Source: Vanessa cardui (taxonomy: Eukaryota > Arthropoda > Insecta > Lepidoptera > Nymphalidae). Taken from it: a DNA stretch of 64,000 bases. Of the stretch, positions 62,040 through 64,000 are shown piece after piece. The first letter of the stretch is position 1, and each line of letters begins with the position of its first letter. Under the pieces are notes generated by a model. It did not search any database. It saw only the letters and a program-made list of their open reading frames with translations, and was not told where the DNA came from. The stretch covers positions 5,202,197 to 5,266,196 of the forward strand of contig NC_061151.1 of the NCBI RefSeq assembly GCF_905220365.1. Reading direction: 5' to 3'. A program made the position numbers and the translations under genes.

Positions 62040-62240
62040 TCTACCAAGCAGAACCGTCGAAAGAAACTCAGCGGTTTTTTTGTCTCATATATTATATAAA
62101 CAATTTAATATGAAATTAAATATCCAGGAGGCGATCGTTTCATTCTCAAGGTGTGCTATCGATCATAAACTCATTAATTGTATACCTTTTGCAGACAAGC
62201 GTTCCTTAATAATTTTTTTTTTATTTGGCAACATAGGCAT
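62040..62240 (-). mobile_element. J2 fragment, head-to-head with J1
   Basis: Reversed 3'UTR (GAAAGAAACTCAGCGG) and ORF end (GGTGTGCTATCGATCATAAA, GACAAGCGTTCCTTAATAAT). The coding part is broken by an A run. Confidence 0.7.
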
Positions 62241-62376
62241 TTTCTAATGTTTGTAATCGAATGGTATTGACTGATTATTTTGCTCGTTCCTTCCAATTCG
62301 ACGATTAAAGTAAGAATGACCATTTCTAGGCTTGCTCCTAGTATTTAATGTTTACACGCCCCTCCTCCGACTGTAG
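62241..62376. other. No recognised feature
   Basis: Nothing supported. Confidence 0.4.
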
Positions 62377-62435
62377 CAACATCCGGTTTTGATTTATTTA
62401 AAAAATCAATTTAGTTTAATCAAAACCGGATGTTG
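62377..62435. repeat. Perfect inverted repeat, 18-bp arms
   Basis: CAACATCCGGTTTTGATT (62377-62394) and AATCAAAACCGGATGTTG (62418-62435) around a 23-nt AT-rich loop. Confidence 0.9.
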
Positions 62436-62540
62436 ACAATCAACGTAAATTGTAACAACTATTTAAACCGAATTATTTATGCTGGTAATACTTAAATATA
62501 TTAAAACAATAAAGTATGATCATATTAAAATAAATATGCT

Positions 62541-62603
62541 AACACCTTCTTCTCAATGGGGGAGGAGGCCTTAGCGCAACAGTGGGGAATTTACAGACTG
62601 TTA
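62541..62603 (+). mobile_element. SINE-M tail fragment
   Basis: ACCTTCTTCTCAATGGGGGA, GGGGAATTTACAGACTGTTA. Confidence 0.65.
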
Positions 62604-62989
62604 ATATATATTTATCATTGTTGAAGTCTAGTGTAGTTATATAAAGATAAGCACGTGTATGTAAATAATAGTAGATATAATATTTGTATATAATCGCACG
62701 TACACACATATACATAGAAGCACACATATACACAGCCTCATTTCCCAAAATATAGAATCAAAAATCAAGCAGTGAGGATGGATCAACATTAATAAGTATT
62801 TTATTATTGAAACCTAGATGCCCATCTCAGCTTCACACGAGTATTATAACAGGCTACATAAATAGTTTATCTAAAAGGAAAAAATATTATCTTTGTGTGT
62901 TTATCCTACGTCTTTACTTTCTTGTTTTTTTGGGCGATATTTTCCGAAATGACAGATTTCTGGTTATTGGAAGAAAGTTTCTTCACAGT
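62604..62989. other. No recognised feature
   Basis: Nothing supported. Confidence 0.4.
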
Positions 62990-63308
62990 CAAATAAAATC
63001 AAATCAAAATAAACTTTTTTCAAGTGGGCTTTTACAAACACTTTTGAATCGTCATTTAACAATTAAGTGAAGCTACCACCGGATCAGAAAGTAGATTATA
63101 CCGAGAAGAACCGGCAAGAAACTCAGTAGTTACTCTTTTTCAGTATCTAAGAAATACAGTCATGTTACTTGAAAACAATTATTTATGTATGTAATATATC
63201 CTACCTGGAAGTCAACAGGTACAAATCTTATGTCGAATAATATGCCTTTTTTAAAAATGTCTTGTTTACAAACGATTTGAAATTACGAAACGGCAATGTT
63301 AAAAACGT
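62990..63308 (-). mobile_element. J1 copy
   Basis: Tail AAAATCAAATCAAAATAAAC, 3'UTR, then ORF end with a deletion around the stop codon (CAGGTACAAATCTTATGTCG). Confidence 0.85.
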
Positions 63309-63635
63309 CTATCGTATGGTTTAGCAACGCACGGAGAGATACATCATTTTTTATAAATATAAAAATATCCCACTGGGCTCTCTTCTATCAGAAATTCAGC
63401 TTTTCCTTCAAATGAAAAGGAAACGTTAAGACTAAAAAAACTACATTTCACAACTACAAATAAGGTTTCGAGTATTTCATCAAATTGGGTATACTTGAAA
63501 TGGTCAAATGAAGATACGTGTATCTTCGAAGGTCCGTGTGATTAAGGCAAGTGCTGACAAATTTTCAGGTAGCCTGGTGATTAAGGAACAACGACAACTT
63601 TATTTAAAAGTAGTGACCCGACAGAAATATACAAT
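63309..63635. other. No recognised feature
   Basis: Nothing supported. Confidence 0.4.
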
Positions 63636-63722
63636 GTTACTGATACTAAATACACTACAGAATGTCTTAAAATGTTTACAGTTTTTCAGTCAATCCTACT
63701 ATATTGTGAATGTATTATAGAA
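63636..63722 (-). mobile_element. HelA fragment
   Basis: ACTGATACTAAATACACTAC, AGAATGTCTTAAAATGTTTA, ATTGTGAATGTATTATAG. Confidence 0.65.
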
Positions 63723-63742
63723 ATAAATAAATATAAATTTTG

Positions 63743-63951
63743 AACAACATCACATACATTACTCTGTTCCCAATGTTAGTAGCTAAAGCACTTGTGTTAT
63801 GGAATATCAGAAGTAACGAAGGTACCACAAATACCCAGACCCAAGACGACATAAAAAGCTAATAAACCTTCTACATCGATTCGGCCGGGAATCAAACCTG
63901 GGACCTCTGAGTGGCGTACCCATGAAAACCGGTGTACATACCACTTGACCG
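63743..63951 (-). mobile_element. SINE-V copy
   Basis: ACAACATCACATACATTACT, GGGAATCAAACCTGGGACC; the head stops at CCACTTGACCGC before the window end. Confidence 0.88.
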
Positions 63952-64000
63952 CAAAAAAATTCAAGAATTGAATCTTGAATCAATCTATCTCTAAAAACGA

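Noticed and set aside
1..64000. CRISPR arrays, bacterial operons, rRNA genes, mitochondrial insertions, viral genes.
   Set aside because: None seen; the regular repeats are eukaryotic transposable elements with dispersed, not arrayed, copies.

Overview
The window looks like nuclear DNA of a lepidopteran, most likely a butterfly. It is strongly AT-rich, has no bacterial-style genes, and is built almost entirely from insect transposable elements of kinds I recognise from moth and butterfly genomes: a Metulj-like tRNA-derived SINE, small Helitrons ending CTAG|T, and 5'-truncated non-LTR retrotransposons. This assignment is inference from repeat content; no database was searched.

Family names used here are local. 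SINE-M is a tRNA-derived SINE of about 300 bp (A box TGGCCCAGTGG, B box GGTTCAAACCC, usual tail (GTT)n). SINE-V is a second tRNA-derived SINE of 215-240 bp (B box GGTTCGATTCC). R6 is a 290-bp unit that starts ACTTGGTGGTAGGG and ends CCATAAAA. J1, J2, J3 and J4 are 3' ends of Jockey/CR1-like non-LTR retrotransposons; J5 is a less certain non-LTR 3' end. HelA, HelB and HelC are non-autonomous Helitrons. ACC is a repeat bounded by AACCGACTTC/GAAGTCGGTT. FB2 is a small fold-back repeat.

Layout. 1-3.3 kb: J1, HelC, J3 and SINE-M remnants. 3.3-8 kb: nested cluster in which J3, carrying the only long reading frame of the window (711 codons of reverse transcriptase), sits inside a Helitron that sits inside an ACC repeat. 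8-10.3 kb: RTE, J1 and SINE-M copies. 10.3-15.8 kb: large inverted duplication with arms of 1.4 and 2.5 kb, one arm carrying a TIR element with a MADF-like fragment. 15.8-39.7 kb: SINE, R6 and Helitron field with a hAT-type MITE among TATCGATA sites near 20 kb. 39.7-40.4 kb: the best host-gene candidate, a 125-nt first coding exon on the minus strand with a splice donor, and a less certain plus-strand reading frame 400 bp away. 40.4-64 kb: more of the same repeats, a TIR MITE at 47.1 kb and several perfect long palindromes.

If the 39.7-kb exon is real, the 39.7 kb on its downstream side may be largely a long first intron and the other side upstream flank. The repeats interact: SINE-M ends like the RTE element at 23.1 kb and R6 ends like J3, so two SINE-like families appear matched to two different LINE machineries, and one copy (11.7-12.0 kb) joins a SINE-M head to an R6 tail.
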